Origin: Euborellia annulipes
Lineage: Eukaryota > Arthropoda > Insecta > Dermaptera > Anisolabididae
Reading direction: 5' to 3'
NCBI GenBank assembly: GCA_023213315.1
Contig: JAKCPI010009314.1
Coordinates: 1 to 64,000 of the forward strand
Length of the DNA stretch: 64,000 bases
Shown: positions 32,960 to 43,787 of the stretch, one piece after another
Position numbering within the stretch: position 1 is the stretch's first letter
Layout of the letters: every line of letters begins with the position of its first letter
Program-made: the position numbers and the translations under genes
The notes under the pieces: generated by a model
What the model saw: the letters and a program-made list of their open reading frames with translations, nothing else
Told to the model about the DNA's origin: nothing
The model's database searches: none

Positions 32960-33590
32960 ACTTTCTCTTACCCTATATATGGAATATATAGAGAGAGAAA
33001 GTATTGCGATCATGTCAAAAATTCGATGTCGAGATTTTGATGGATATACATGTTTTGAGGTCCCCTGAGTCCAAAAAAAGTGGGTCCCGCAAATTGGTCT
33101 GTGTGTGTGTTTGTGACTGTGTGGACATTTTTGACCATGAAAGAAAGGAGCTAGGAGGTTGAAATTTTATATTTAAGTTAGGCACCTTCCGAACTCGTGT
33201 AAACAAGTTTTTAAACAAAATCGGCCAAAAAGTACTAGTACTTTACTGATCTACTTTTTCAGTTTTTTTCGATTTTCTCAAAATTCGCTTTTTTGATTTT
33301 GATTAAAATTCATAAATCAACTATTTTTTAGATGCTCTTTAAAATGTATATTCTCATTTTGCCGTTGAAATCTCCTGAAGACCACTTTACTCTTGTTCTT
33401 CATAGGAAAGATAGAAATGGTTGCCATGGTAACGGAATTTAAATCTTTTTCTTTTTATTTAAATTTTATTTCTGTCTTTGTTTCTGAGAATGGATGACGT
33501 CACAGTGGTCATTCTGTTTCCTTTTTTCGCCACCGATGCTCTACTCAACAACTTGGCGCTTCAGTTGTCAAAAAAATCTCTTCTTTATTA
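32960..33590 (+). mobile_element. Element A, long-subfamily copy
   Basis: Standard left hairpin and first half; from 33420 it enters the alternative module (AATTTAAATCTTTTTC...GAATGGATGACGTCAC). The right hairpin is not directly attached; the one at 34012-34100 may be its displaced end. Confidence 0.75.
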
Positions 33591-33599
33591 CAATAGTGT

Positions 33600-33945
33600 C
33601 GTGATAATGTTTTCTTTTTTTACAAGTGTTGTGATTATTGCCAAATAGATATTGAATAATCGTATTAATAAAGTGTGAAATAGAAAATTTAATTAAAGAA
33701 AATAATATCTTCAAGAAATTAAAAAACAAAAATAAACAGAGCCTGCGTTTAATTGAAGGTTGGTCATGTTAAATTTTAATTTTTGTTTCATCTCTCATAA
33801 TTGTCATAGATATTGAAATAGTAATTCATATATAATAAATGATTTTCACGATTTCATTATCAAATTATCATTGTTAAGTTCAAAAAAGACGTCTTCAAAG
33901 CAAAATGGGATTTTTTACGTGTAATTTTTTTTTTTTTTTTAATTG
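33600..33945. other. No gene seen
   Basis: AT-rich spacer between the two element A pieces. Confidence 0.35.
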
Positions 33946-33949
33946 GAGG

Positions 33950-34100
33950 GAATGTTGTGTTTCTTGGATTTGCCACCGACGCTCTAGGCGACACTTTGGC
34001 GCTTCGGTCGATAAAAAATCTGGTGTGACTGGTTGCACAGCACACAGCTTTCTCTTATCCCTCGGTAAGAGAAAGTTGTGCACCAGCTTTTTTAATAAAA
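33950..34100 (+). mobile_element. Element A right-hairpin fragment
   Basis: TGCCACCGACGCTCTAGG...TTGGCGCTTCGGTCG (similar to 33528-33565) leads into CTGGTGTGACTGGTTGC...GTAAGAGAAAGTTGTGC. Confidence 0.65.
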
Positions 34101-34253
34101 AAATCTAATTGGCAATCTTTTCTAAAATTTCTTTTCCCTGACTAAAAACATGAAAATTTAATGCTTTTTCTTATTCAATTTGAACTCATTTAAAAATAAC
34201 TATAAAATTTTTCTATCATCTTTCATCCTTATTAACATAATTTTTGCTAGAAA

Positions 34254-34588
34254 TAAAAATCTGGTGTGATCGTCGCACAGCAGATTAATCAAAATCGTTA
34301 TAGCGAACTTTAAAGAAATAAAAAAAAGTGAAAAAGTACATCAATAAAGTACTAGTACTCTTTGGCCGATTTTGTTTAAAAGGTTATTTTCACGCACCAG
34401 GCGAGTGCTTAACTTAAATATAAAATTTCAACCTCCTAGCTCTTTTCGTTCTTGACATATTATAAAATAATCACAGACACGTTGCGTAAACCACTTTTTT
34501 TTTAACTCAGGGGACCTTAAAAAGTGTATATTCATCAAAATCTCGACATCGAATTTTTGAAATGAATTCAATACTTTCTCTCTCTATA
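34254..34588 (-). mobile_element. Element A with internal deletion
   Basis: The hairpin start AAAATCTGGTGTGATCG joins directly to the AATCAAAATCGTTATAGCG segment; the rest is standard to the degenerate left end. Confidence 0.8.
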
Positions 34589-34699
34589 TTTGCTATTTAA
34601 ATAATAAAAGAATTGAAATTAAATCGATTTTTCATTTAAATTCTCATTAAAAATTATTTTCTATCCATTTATATATTCCTTATTATTTGTATAGATTTT

Positions 34700-35100
34700 A
34701 ATTAAAAGAAGTTGGATGTTTGCCAATTTCCTATTTACATGGGCTCTATGGGCCTAAGGTCCTAGGCCAAGCACTTGTCCACCAATGAGAAGAGACCCCC
34801 TCTCTTGAGGGATCTGCTGGAAACCGAGTCTATATGCATTCCCTATATGAAAAGTACCCTTTATATTCCAATGCAAGGTCAAAGAGAGTTCAGTCGAGTG
34901 GGGGCAGTGATAAGAGAAGCACCTTCTGTGTTAATCGTGTTCATCCTCATTTGGAACATGGCGTCGCGTGGGGCGGACGCGTCTCACCTGGGCTCCCGTA
35001 AAAATTCGCCTTTCTTCTAAACTTTAAGCCCTTTTGAGGTAAATTTCATCTCTTCACGTACATTAATACTTGGTTTATCATTTTAAATATTAGAAATATA
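34700..35100 (+). other. Unassigned GC-richer stretch with an 81-codon frame
   Basis: An ATG-to-TAA frame at 34775-35020 contains RPPLLRDLLETESICIPYMK. I recognise no family. GC is raised at 34960-35010 (GGCGTCGCGTGGGGCGGACG). It lies directly left of the next inverted-repeat element. It may be an old exon or repeat. Confidence 0.25.
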
Positions 35101-35461
35101 AATGGCTCCACAAAAATTATTATTTATATACTGCATTATATATAAACGTAGATGTGATTTTATAAATTAGAGCGGGCGCTGGAGGTAGTTGAGTATGCAA
35201 AATCTGAGGACCGAATTCTGACAATGGATTTGGGCTAAGAATAGCTCCCAGAATAAGGATCCGGATCTTGCCGGGCCAATTTTTGGTCCAATTTTTTTTT
35301 TACCCCCCCACCCCTCTTATTTCCATAGGAAATCAATGGAATGCATGCTAAGATGATGTGAAGATTTGCAATTATGGTCAAATTCGAGTACTTAAAACCT
35401 CAAACAATGAAAAAACTGTCTTGTCAGCAACTGAGGGGATCCTCTAGAGTCCCCTGAGAAG

Positions 35462-36560
35462 TACTATCTTGCCACCAGTTGTGGTGGTCCCCTCTAACCC
35501 CTTCATCTCTTTTCTCTCTCTTTGTTATAAATTTAAATGTACTGCCTTAAAACCATGCCAAATTGTGGGGACCGGCAATTATGTTCATAATCCACTAGCT
35601 GGTACCCCAATCAATGAAAAATACTATCTTGCCGCCAGCTGCGGTGGTCCTCTCTAACCCCTTTACCTCTTTTCTCTCTCTTTGTTATAAATTTAAATAT
35701 ACGGCTTTAACATAATGCCAAATTGTGGGGACCGGCAATTATGTTCATAATCTACTAGCTGGTATCCCAATCAATGAAAAATACTATCTTGCCGCCAACT
35801 GCGGTGGTCCCCTCTAACCCCTTTACCCCTTTTCTCTCTCTTTGTTATAAATTTAAATATACGGCTTTAACATCATGCCAAATTGTGGGGACCGGCAATT
35901 ATGTTCATTATCCACTAGCTGGTATCCCAATCAATGAAAAATACTATCTTGCCGCCAACTGCGGTGGTCCCCTCTAACCCCTTCACCTCTTTTATCTCTC
36001 TCTTTGTTATAAATTTAAATATACGGCTTTAACATCATGCCAAATTGTGGGGACCGGCAATTATGTTCATAATCCACTACCTGGTATCCCAATCAATGAA
36101 AAATACTATCTTGCCGCCAGCTGCGGTGGTCCTCTCTAACCCCTTTACCTCTTTTCTCACTCTTTGTTATAAATTTAAAAATACGGCTTTAACATCATGC
36201 CAAATTGTGGGGGCCGGCAATTATGTTCATAATCCACTACCTGGTATCCCAATCAATGAAAAATACTATCTTGCCGCCAACTGCGGTGGTCCCGTTTAAC
36301 CCCTTCACCTCTTTTCTCTCCCTTTATTATACATTTAGATGTACTGTCTTAAAACCATGCCAAATTGTGGGGACCGGCAATTATGCTCATAATCCATTAC
36401 CTCGTGCTCCAATCAATGAAAAATACTATCTTGCCGCCAGTTGTGGTGGTCCCCTCTAACCCCTTCACCTCTTTTCTCTCCCTTTATTATACATTTAGAT
36501 GTACTGTCTTAAAACCATCCCAAATTGTGGGGACCGGCAATTATGCTCATAATCTACTAC
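35462..36560 (+). repeat. 160-bp tandem repeat, about 7 units
   Basis: Each unit contains ACTATCTTGCCGCCA, GGTGGTCC, CTCTAACCCC, a CTCTTTGTTATAAATTTAAA stretch, ATGCCAAATTGTGGGGACCG and CCCAATCAATGAAAAAT. Units start near 35462, 35622, 35783, 35943, 36104, 36264 and 36425. The overlapping open frames here are the repeat itself. Confidence 0.95.
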
Positions 36561-36800
36561 CTGGTGTATTTATAATAAAGGGAGATAAAAGAGGTGAAGA
36601 GGTTAGAGGGGACCACCACAACTGGTGGCAAGATAGTATTTTTCATTGATTGGAGCACCAGCTAGTGGATTATGAACATAATTGCCGGTCCCCACAATTT
36701 GGCATGGTGTTAAGGCAGTACATTTAAATTTATAACAAAGAGAGAGAAAGAGATGAAGGGGTTAGAGGGGACCACCACAACTGGTGGCAAGATAGTACTT
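36561..36800 (-). repeat. Inverted units of the 160-bp repeat
   Basis: About one and a half units read in reverse orientation (GGGGACCACCACAACTGGTG ... CGGTCCCCACAATTTGGCAT). They pair with the left array, so the whole element can fold as one long hairpin. Confidence 0.9.
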
Positions 36801-37119
36801 CTCAGGGGACTCTAGAGGATCCCCTCAGTTGCTGACAAGACAGTTTTTTTCATTCTTTGAGGTTTTAAGTACTCGAATTTGACCATAATTGCAAATCTTC
36901 ACATCATCTTAGCATGCATTCCATTGATTTCCTATGGAAATAAGAGGGGTGGGGGTAAAAAAAATTGGACCAAAAATTGGCCCGGCAAGATCCGGATCCT
37001 TATTCTGGGAGCTATTCTTAGCCCAAATCCATTGTCAGAATTCGGTCCTCAAATTTTGCATACTCAACTACCTCCAGCGCCTGGTCTAAATATGTATTCA
37101 TAGGAGCCAATGTGGGAAT

Positions 37120-38320
37120 ATAAGAAAATATTTTTATATATGGAGGTGGTCCGAAGTTTCTTTCTAGACGATAACTGTATTTTATTAATTTAACAAAATA
37201 AATAAATAAAATATTTAAAGACAAATAATAAAAGTAGAGTTATTGATCTGGATCTCACTGCTTGATTCAATTGCAATGGTCGGGCGGGATGCGTGTCAGG
37301 ACCTGTTTGTTGGATGCTTAACTAATACAATAGGAACCCAGCATATAGATTACGAACCCGAGTATAGGCTAATCCACTAAAGCATAGGAATATTCTTGCT
37401 GTTTATATCTAAATCTTTTTTCATTCAATTGAAAGACTTGCTTCTCGTATTTTTCATTTAACCTTAACTAGCTGCGTCGCCCGTGTTCGGTGGGCACCTA
37501 GTCAGGCAAATTGCGACCTCATGGATACCCTTAATTCGATATTTTCTTCCATTTTTACTTGTTTAATAGAGAGAGGATACACAATTAATTCATTTATATG
37601 CAGTGGCGGATGACATCCAATCCAAGGGATTGCAACTCAACCCTAAATTAAATTATTATTTTATACGATCTAAATAAAATTCAAAATATACAAAATTAGT
37701 AAAAACCGACTAGCTGCGTTGCCTGCTTTCGGTGAGCTTCTCTCATTGATATTTAGTTGTTTTTTTTAAATAGGAACCTCACATACATTACCTAACAAGG
37801 GCCCGCGTGTGGCGGCCTCTTTTTTAATTAGTGCCTCAACATTCACTTCACTTTTTACTTTCATATATAAATATACAATATTTAATTCCAATATGATTTA
37901 GAAAAATTTAATTGCTCAGTACATGAAGCGAACCTCTGATGCATAGAACAAGAAGCGAGACCTCTATTTCTGTGTTTCGCCCTCCCAAAATTTTTTGCCT
38001 ATTTAACACTTTATCGAATTAAATATTTTAAATGTCCCCTTGACTTAATAGTAAATAGAAAACTCCTAAAATATAAAACAAACGTTTGTTTTATATTTGT
38101 AAGCCCAAACGATTAAGTCCATCGAATGGATAGATCCGGATCGAGCTTGTTGATAATTTATAACTTAGAAGAGCTTGTAGCTCAGAGATTTTTGCCCTCC
38201 GTTTCAGTAAGACCAAGCGAATACAAGTTACTAGAAATAAGACTCATTACTTTGTATATATTTTTTGCTCTATTCATCAAATTTTAATTTAAAATATCAT
38301 ACTTATATATAATTGCCTTA
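37120..38320. other. No gene seen; TAGCTGCGTCGCCCG words
   Basis: CTAGCTGCGTCGCCCGTGTT at 37468 and CTAGCTGCGTTGCCTGCTTT at 37710 are two diverged copies, each followed by CGGTGNGC. They are probably ends of the same interspersed repeat, unclassified. Confidence 0.45.
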
Positions 38321-38515
38321 AACCGTGTCCGATGTGTGAAACAACCAATCAGGCCTCAGGGATAGCGCTGATTGGCGAAATACAGAGAGGGCGGAGCCGG
38401 AGAGGCAAATTCAAATTTTTTTTAACCAGGAGAGATATCAATTTGGTTTCTTCCCTAAAGCCTTCCCTTGATAAGAATCTAAATTCGTTGTTTCAGTTTT
38501 TTTTAAATTCGGCAG

Positions 38516-40440
38516 CCCACCCCCCCCCCCCCGAAATTTTTAATTCTTCTATTTCTTCAAATAAAAACATGCTTTTTTGGATTTCAAATTCTTCAATGAA
38601 TATCTATCAAGGGATTTAAAAGTTGAAAGATTTTTTTGTGTAATTCCCCCCCCCCCCACCCCCCGAAATTTTTAATTCTTTTGTTTCTTCAAATATTAAC
38701 ATGCTTTTTTGGATTTAAAATTTTTGAATGAATATCTATCAAGGGGTTCAAAAGTTGAAAGATTTTTTGTGTAATTGCCCCCCCCCCCCCCCGAAATTTT
38801 TAATTCTTCTATTTCTTCAAATAAAAACATGCTTTTTTGGATTTCAAATTCTTGAATGAATATCTATCAAGGGATTTAAAAGTTGAAAGATTTTTTGTGT
38901 AATTGCCCCCCCCCCCCCGAAATTTTTAATTCTTCTATTTCTTCAAATATTAACATGCTTTTTTGGATTTCAAATTCTTGAATGAATATCTATCAAGGGA
39001 TTTAAAAGTTGAAAGATTTTTTGTGTAATTGCCCCCCCCCCCCCGAAATTTTTAATTCTTCTATTTCTTCAAATATTAACATGCTTTTTTGGATTTCAAA
39101 TTCTTGAATGAATATCTATCAAGGGATTTAAAAGTTGAAAGATTTTTTGTGTAATTGCCCCCCCCCCCCGAAATTTTTAATTCTTCTATTTCTTCAAATA
39201 AAAACATGCTTTTTTGGATTTAAAATTCTTGAATGAATATCTATCAAGGGGTTTAAAAGTTGAAAGATTTTTTGTGTAATTGCCCCCCCCCCCCCCGAAA
39301 TTTTTAATTCTTCTATTTCTTCAAATAAAAACATGCTTTTTTGGATTTAAAATTCTTGAATGAATATCTATCAAGGGATTTAAAAGTTGAAAGATTTTTT
39401 GTGTAATTGCCCCCCCCCCCCCCCGAAATTTTTAATTCTTCTATTTCTTCAAATAAAAACATGCTTTTTTGGATTTAAAATTCTTGAATGAATATCTATC
39501 AAGGGATTTAAAAGTTGAAAGATTTTTTGTGTAATTGCCCCCCCCCCCCCGAAATTTTTAATTCTTCTATTTCTTCAAATAAAAACATGCTTTTTTGGAT
39601 TTAAAATTCTTGAATGAATATCTATCAAGGGATTTAAAAGTTGAAAGATTTTTTGTGTAATTGCCCCCCCCCCCCCCCCGAAATTTTTAATTCTTCTATT
39701 TCTTCAAATAAAAACATGCTTTTTTGGATTTAAAATTCTTGAATGAATATCTATCAAGGGATTTAAAAGTTGAAAGATTTTTTGTGTAATTGCCCCCCCC
39801 CCCCGAAATTTTTAATTCTTCTATTTCTTCAAATAAAAACATGCTTTTTTGGATTTAAAATTCTTGAATGAATATCTATCAAGGGATTTAAAAGTTGAAA
39901 GATTTTTTGTGTAATTGCCCCCCCCCCCGAAATTTTTAATTCTTCTATTTCTTCAAATAAAAACATGCTTTTTTGGATTTAAAATTCTTGAATGAATATC
40001 TATCAAGGGATTTAAAAGTTGAAAGATTTTTTGTGTAATTGCCCCCCCCCCCCCCCGAAATTTTTAATTCTTCTATTTCTTCAAATAAAAACATGCTTTT
40101 TTGGATTTAAAATTCTTGAATGAATATCTATCAAGGGGTTTAAAAGTTTAAAGATTTTTTGTGTAATTGCCCCACCCCCGAAATTTTTAATTCTTCTATT
40201 TCTTCAAATAAAAACATGCTTTTTTGGATTTAAAATTCTTCAATGAATATCTATCAAGGGATTTAAAAGTTGAAAGATTTTTTGTGTAATTGCCCCCCCC
40301 CCGAAATTTTTAATTCTTCTGTTTCTTCAAATAAAAACATGCTTTTTTGGATTTAAAATTCTTGAATGAATATCTATCAAGGGGTTTAAAAGTTTAAAGA
40401 TTTATTGTGCAATTGCCCCACCCCCGAAATTTTTATTTTA
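38516..40440 (+). repeat. 126-bp minisatellite with poly-C in each unit
   Basis: About 15 full units plus a partial one. Each begins with C(7-16), then GAAATTTTTAATTCTTCTAT, ACATGCTTTTTTGGATTT, GAATGAATATCTATCAAGGG and GTTGAAAGATTTTTTGTGTA. Body identity is very high in the central units. The poly-C length differs unit by unit, and the last units have interrupted C tracts (CCCCACCCCC). Confidence 0.97.
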
Positions 40441-40705
40441 AAATTCTTGATTTTTTTTAATAGGTCCCTGTCCGCCTGATTTCATTTGCATGCCCGTTGG
40501 CTCGAATCAGTTTATTAAAGGGAAATTTAGGCTTGCTTCTTGCCCGTAATTTTCTCATGGCCTTCAAAACCCAGAGGCCGGGCAGGGCCTATACTCAAAT
40601 TTTAAACTTGATTCATTGTATTTTCATTTAGGCAAAAATAATATGGGCTTTAAAATTAAGAGAAAAACTACTGATCACGTATCGAGACGCCGCCCGCCAG
40701 GGTCA

Positions 40706-40742
40706 GGTTGAGATGGGCGCGGCTTCGCCGCGCCCATCTCAA
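40706..40742. repeat. Perfect 17-bp-stem GC-rich hairpin
   Basis: GTTGAGATGGGCGCGGC pairs with GCCGCGCCCATCTCAAC around a 3-nt loop (TTC). It precedes a tRNA-like segment. Confidence 0.85.
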
Positions 40743-40757
40743 CTTGTATTTTTTATA

Positions 40758-40846
40758 TTGGGCCGACACCCTAGGATAAGGGTAGACCGCCCGCCGCAAA
40801 AGCTTGGAGGTCCTGGTTCGACTCCAGGGGGCGCAATTTTGCCCAA
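40758..40846 (+). mobile_element. tRNA-like segment / SINE head
   Basis: A B-box arm CCTGGTTCGACTCCAGG forms a perfect 5-bp T stem with a 7-nt loop. The upstream TAGGATAAGGGTAG resembles an A box. The D and anticodon arms are not convincing, so a tRNA-derived repeat is favoured over a functional tRNA. Confidence 0.5.
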
Positions 40847-40916
40847 TCTTAAGCAAAAACACATCTCGCAAATTTCTAATCTTAAACGATATATTGACTG
40901 GATAATAATGAACAGT

Positions 40917-41084
40917 CAGTAGCGTATCCAGGTGGAGGCAAAGGGGGGTGCTCGCCCCCACCCCCGCCCCAGGCGCATCTAGATTTTGGCGACAGCCGCC
41001 CTAGCGCATCCGGCATTTTTCTGGCTTTTTACCTACATTTCCTAACCCCCCCCCCCCCGCTCTCAAAGACTAGTTACTCCGCTG
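40917..41084. mobile_element. hAT-type MITE, 168 bp, with 8-bp duplication
   Basis: Left end CAGTAGCGTATCCAGG, right end CTAGTTACTCCGCTG. TGAACAGT is directly repeated at 40909-40916 and 41085-41092. The interior is C-rich. Confidence 0.88.
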
Positions 41085-41154
41085 TGAACAGTCTATTTGA
41101 GCGTTGATTGAAAAAATTCAAAAATTAATTTATTATTTAAGAGATTTTTTTTTT

Positions 41155-42160
41155 ACATTCTCTTACCTATATGTTGTAAGTTATTATACATATATATATA
41201 TAGAGAGAGAAAGTATTGGATTCATGTCAAAAATTCGATGTCGAGATTTTGATGGATCTTCACGTTTTGAGGTCCCTTGAATCCATAAAAGTGGTTTTCG
41301 CGACATGGTCTGTCTGTGTTCAATTTTAATCATGAAGGAATTGAGCTACGAGGTTTGAATTTTATATTCAAGTTAGACACCCCCCTAGGGCGTGAAAATA
41401 AGCTTTTAATCAAAATCGGCCAAATATGTTGTTTTTCAGTTTTTTTCGATTTTCTCAAAATTCGCTTCAACGATTTTGATTAAAATTCAAAAATCAATTA
41501 TTTATTAGATTTTATTATTATTCTTCCATTTGCCATTGAAATCTTCTGAAGACCACTTTACTCTTGTACTTCATAGGCAGGGCCGTGCCTAGGTTATTTA
41601 GCCCCCGGGGCAAGTTAGTCCTTTAGCGCCCTTTGTATATATTTTTTACATTGTCACAATAATGTTTCCCGTCCGGAAAAATGTTTTACCTTTTTTTAGA
41701 GACGCTAAATTTTTGCTGCCCCCGGGACCGAAATTTTTCCCGTGTGGCGCCCCCGGAACCAAAATTTTTTTCCGCCCATAAAAATATTTTACCTTTTTTT
41801 TTAGAGACGCTAAATTTTTTTGCGGAACCAAAATTTTTTTTTTATTTTTCCCTTTTTGCCGCCCTAGGCGGCCGCCTAGTTTGCCTAGTGGACGCGCCGC
41901 CACTGATATTAGCATTCAAAGATTCATCTGCACTTGCGCCCCTTCAAAATTTGCGCCCTGGGCAAAGGCCCCGGTCGCCCCCCCCCTAAGCACGGCCCTG
42001 TTCATAGGAAAGATAGGTTGCCATGGTAACAAAATATAAATATTTTCCCATGTTTATAAATTTTATTATATCTTGAATTCAAATGTACGGTACTGTCTGA
42101 AACTAAATATATCTCGACACAAAAAATCTGGTGTGACAAGCACAGTCACACCAGATTCTT
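41155..42160 (+). mobile_element. Element A split by a hAT MITE
   Basis: Left hairpin ACATTCTCTTACC..., usual first half, interruption at 41578-42000, then GGTTGCCATGGTAAC and a collapsed right hairpin (CTGGTGTGACAAGCACAG directly joined to TCACACCAG). Confidence 0.88.
41578..42000. mobile_element. hAT-type MITE, 423 bp, with perfect 8-bp duplication
   Basis: Ends CAGGGCCGTGCCTAGG and CTAAGCACGGCCCTG are inverted repeats. TTCATAGG is directly repeated at 41570-41577 and 42001-42008. Removing the element plus one duplication restores the ACTTCATAGGAAAGATAGG sequence of other element A copies, so the insertion is proven by comparison within the window. GC/T-rich interior (GCGCCC, CCGGAACCAAAATTTT). 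Confidence 0.95.
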
Positions 42161-42277
42161 TTTACATGGAATATCAATCTAAATATTTTATCATTTGTTA
42201 TAAATAGAAATTTTCTTTCCAATTCTTTTGATATCGTTTGATAAGAGAGAGATTCTAAAAAATGTTCTTTTTTTCAG

Positions 42278-42363
42278 ATTCGTGCTTTTCCGGTGCAAAT
42301 GGAATTTTTTAACTGAATTCAAGGACTGCAACGAGCTTAGGATGACCTTCACTGTCCCGAAGG
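42278..42363 (+). CDS. Candidate coding exon B (86 nt)
   Basis: The acceptor TTCTTTTTTTCAG and the consensus donor GTAAGTA bracket an 86-nt segment. One frame is open throughout (one leading base, then 28 codons, ending in phase 1), with FRCKWNFLTEFKDCNEL followed by RMTFTVPK. The other two frames have stops. A similar exon-sized copy with the same flanking intron words (GAGATTCTAAAA, ATGTTCTNTTTTNCAG) lies at 43432-43549. Its phase-1 end joins in frame to the microexon at 43694-43714. A hAT MITE sits 26 bases past the donor. I do not recognise the protein. Confidence 0.55.
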
Positions 42364-42389
42364 GTAAGTACAATATTTCATAGTCTAGA

Positions 42390-42610
42390 CAGGGGCGTCA
42401 TTTTGGGGGGGGGGGGGCATTTTTAAAAATTTTATATTCTAAATAAAATATTTCAAAATATATCTACGAATATATAACCTGTACAAAATTAAACCATTAA
42501 TTTAATATCTTTTGGCCAAATTTGAGTACCTATTTGTAAGGGAATTTTAAGAAAAAAAATGTTTGCCCCCCCCCCCCCCCCCCCAAGAAAAAGTTGAAAT
42601 GACGCCACTG
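42390..42610. mobile_element. hAT-type MITE, 221 bp
   Basis: Ends CAGGGGCGTCATTTTGGGG and TTGAAATGACGCCACTG. The flanks AGTCTAGA / AGTCTGGT look like a slightly mutated 8-bp duplication. Same family as 62933-63157, with a poly-G start and poly-C block. Confidence 0.85.
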
Positions 42611-42619
42611 AGTCTGGTT

Positions 42620-43380
42620 ACACATACGCCCCCCCTCCCCGCCACCCCTTCACACCTAGTCACAAATGCATATAAATATTATAAAAATATGGTGTGACTG
42701 ATAGCAACCTTCAGTAATTGATAGTTTTGTTACAATTATTTCTTAACTCTTGAAAGTTGGAAAATTTCCAAGATATGTTATCTGCAAGCTAAGATTGCAA
42801 ATTTTTTTCTAACAAGTACTCCAAAATAGCACAAGTGCTCTTAATTCTGCTACAGCATTTGTGTCAAAACAGAGAGCTTTAATTTATTCTGAAATTATAA
42901 ACAATGATGGGCCCCAGGGTTTTGTAAAGATGGGGGTCCAAATTTCATATATTCTTACTTGATAGTAAGCAACAATTCAAGAGCGCGCGGGCTTTAGATC
43001 CAATTATCTCGATAATCATCGCATTTAGGTTAAATATGATAATAACCAATATTAAAGAGCATTAAATTTCCTTTCTAGTGGTATTATTGAAAAATTTCAT
43101 TTGATTTTTCCTTAGGATATTATAATAGAAAATATCAAAAATTTTAGCAAAAAATCGATTTTTGGCCTACTTCAAAGCCTTTTAGGTTCGGGAAAGAATT
43201 TTCGGGTAGATTGACAATTTTGCACATCTTATTTATTTTTAAAAGGAAACTTTTGAGCAGCAGAAAAAAAGGAAACTCAAAATTCGATTTCATATGCCCA
43301 CCCTAATACGCATATTAAGATTTTTCAAATATTTTTTAATTTCATATAAATTACTTTAAATTAAAATTTCCAAATTTATT
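42620..43380. other. Presumed intron; no feature seen
   Basis: AT-rich sequence between the two copies of exon B. No element A copy or SINE noticed. Confidence 0.4.
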
Positions 43381-43431
43381 TATTATCTATTGATAGGAGA
43401 GGGAGATTCTAAAAGATGTTCTCTTTTGCAG

Positions 43432-43549
43432 ATTCGTGTGTGTGTGTGTGTGTTAGTGCTAGTGCCAGTGCAAGAGGACTCGAAGCTGAGAAGCTGAGCG
43501 CCACTGACTGACTGGCAGGAGCTTCGAGTGACCTTCAATACCGCGAGAG
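43432..43549 (+). pseudogene. Duplicated exon-like copy B' with (TG)n insertion
   Basis: It has an acceptor (CTCTTTTGCAG) and a weaker donor (GTAAAT). The 3' part GAGCTTCGAGTGACCTTCAA mirrors exon B's GAGCTTAGGATGACCTTCAC in the same frame (DWQELRVTF against DCNELRMTF). The front carries a (TG)8 expansion. All three frames contain stops across the full length, so as it stands it is either a pseudo-exon or used from an internal acceptor such as CTGGCAG at 43515. Confidence 0.45.
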
Positions 43550-43693
43550 GTAAATATTTCATACTCTTATGGTAACATGCACCCTCACACCCAAACACAC
43601 ACACACAATCATACATAAATACATAAATATAGCTCTAATAATATAACAAATTATTTATATGTTTCTAATGAATTTTTTTTCTTTTTGTTACAG

Positions 43694-43714
43694 ATCTCCG
43701 AGACGGTATCAAAG
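43694..43714 (+). CDS. Candidate 21-nt microexon C
   Basis: A strong acceptor (TTTTTTTCTTTTTGTTACAG) and the donor GTAATA flank ATCTCCGAGACGGTATCAAA plus G. In phase 1 it joins exon B in frame and encodes DLRDGIK. The length is a multiple of three, so it could be an optional cassette. Confidence 0.5.
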
Positions 43715-43787
43715 GTAATATTGCATGGTGCAAGAATTTTGAAGGGGGTAGATTAGATTAGCTTTTTTAGGATGTTGTTTTTTTCAG

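Larger units (their letters stand above)
35104..37108. mobile_element. 2.0-kb TIR element with internal tandem repeats
   Basis: The left arm (about 35104-35466) is mirrored at about 36787-37108: GCGCTGGAGGTAGTTGAG pairs with CTCAACTACCTCCAGCGC, and TAAGGATCCGGATCTTGCC pairs with GGCAAGATCCGGATCCTTA. Outermost GGCTCC / GGAGCC also match. The interior is almost wholly a 160-bp tandem repeat, direct for most of its length and inverted near the right arm. No transposase is visible, so it is non-autonomous. Confidence 0.88.

Noticed and set aside
35432..35460. GGGGATCCTCTAGAGTC, identical to part of a common cloning-vector polylinker
   Set aside because: The string is present in both arms of the 2.0-kb inverted-repeat element and continues into CCCCTGAG on both sides, with no further vector sequence; it is itself a near-palindrome and is native to the element.
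35469..36649. Chain of 60-95-codon frames with shared peptide words
   Set aside because: They are consecutive units of the 160-bp tandem repeat, not a modular protein.
38516..40440. Regularly spaced repeats as a CRISPR array
   Set aside because: The 126-bp units are contiguous without unique spacers, and the setting is a eukaryotic genome; this is a minisatellite.
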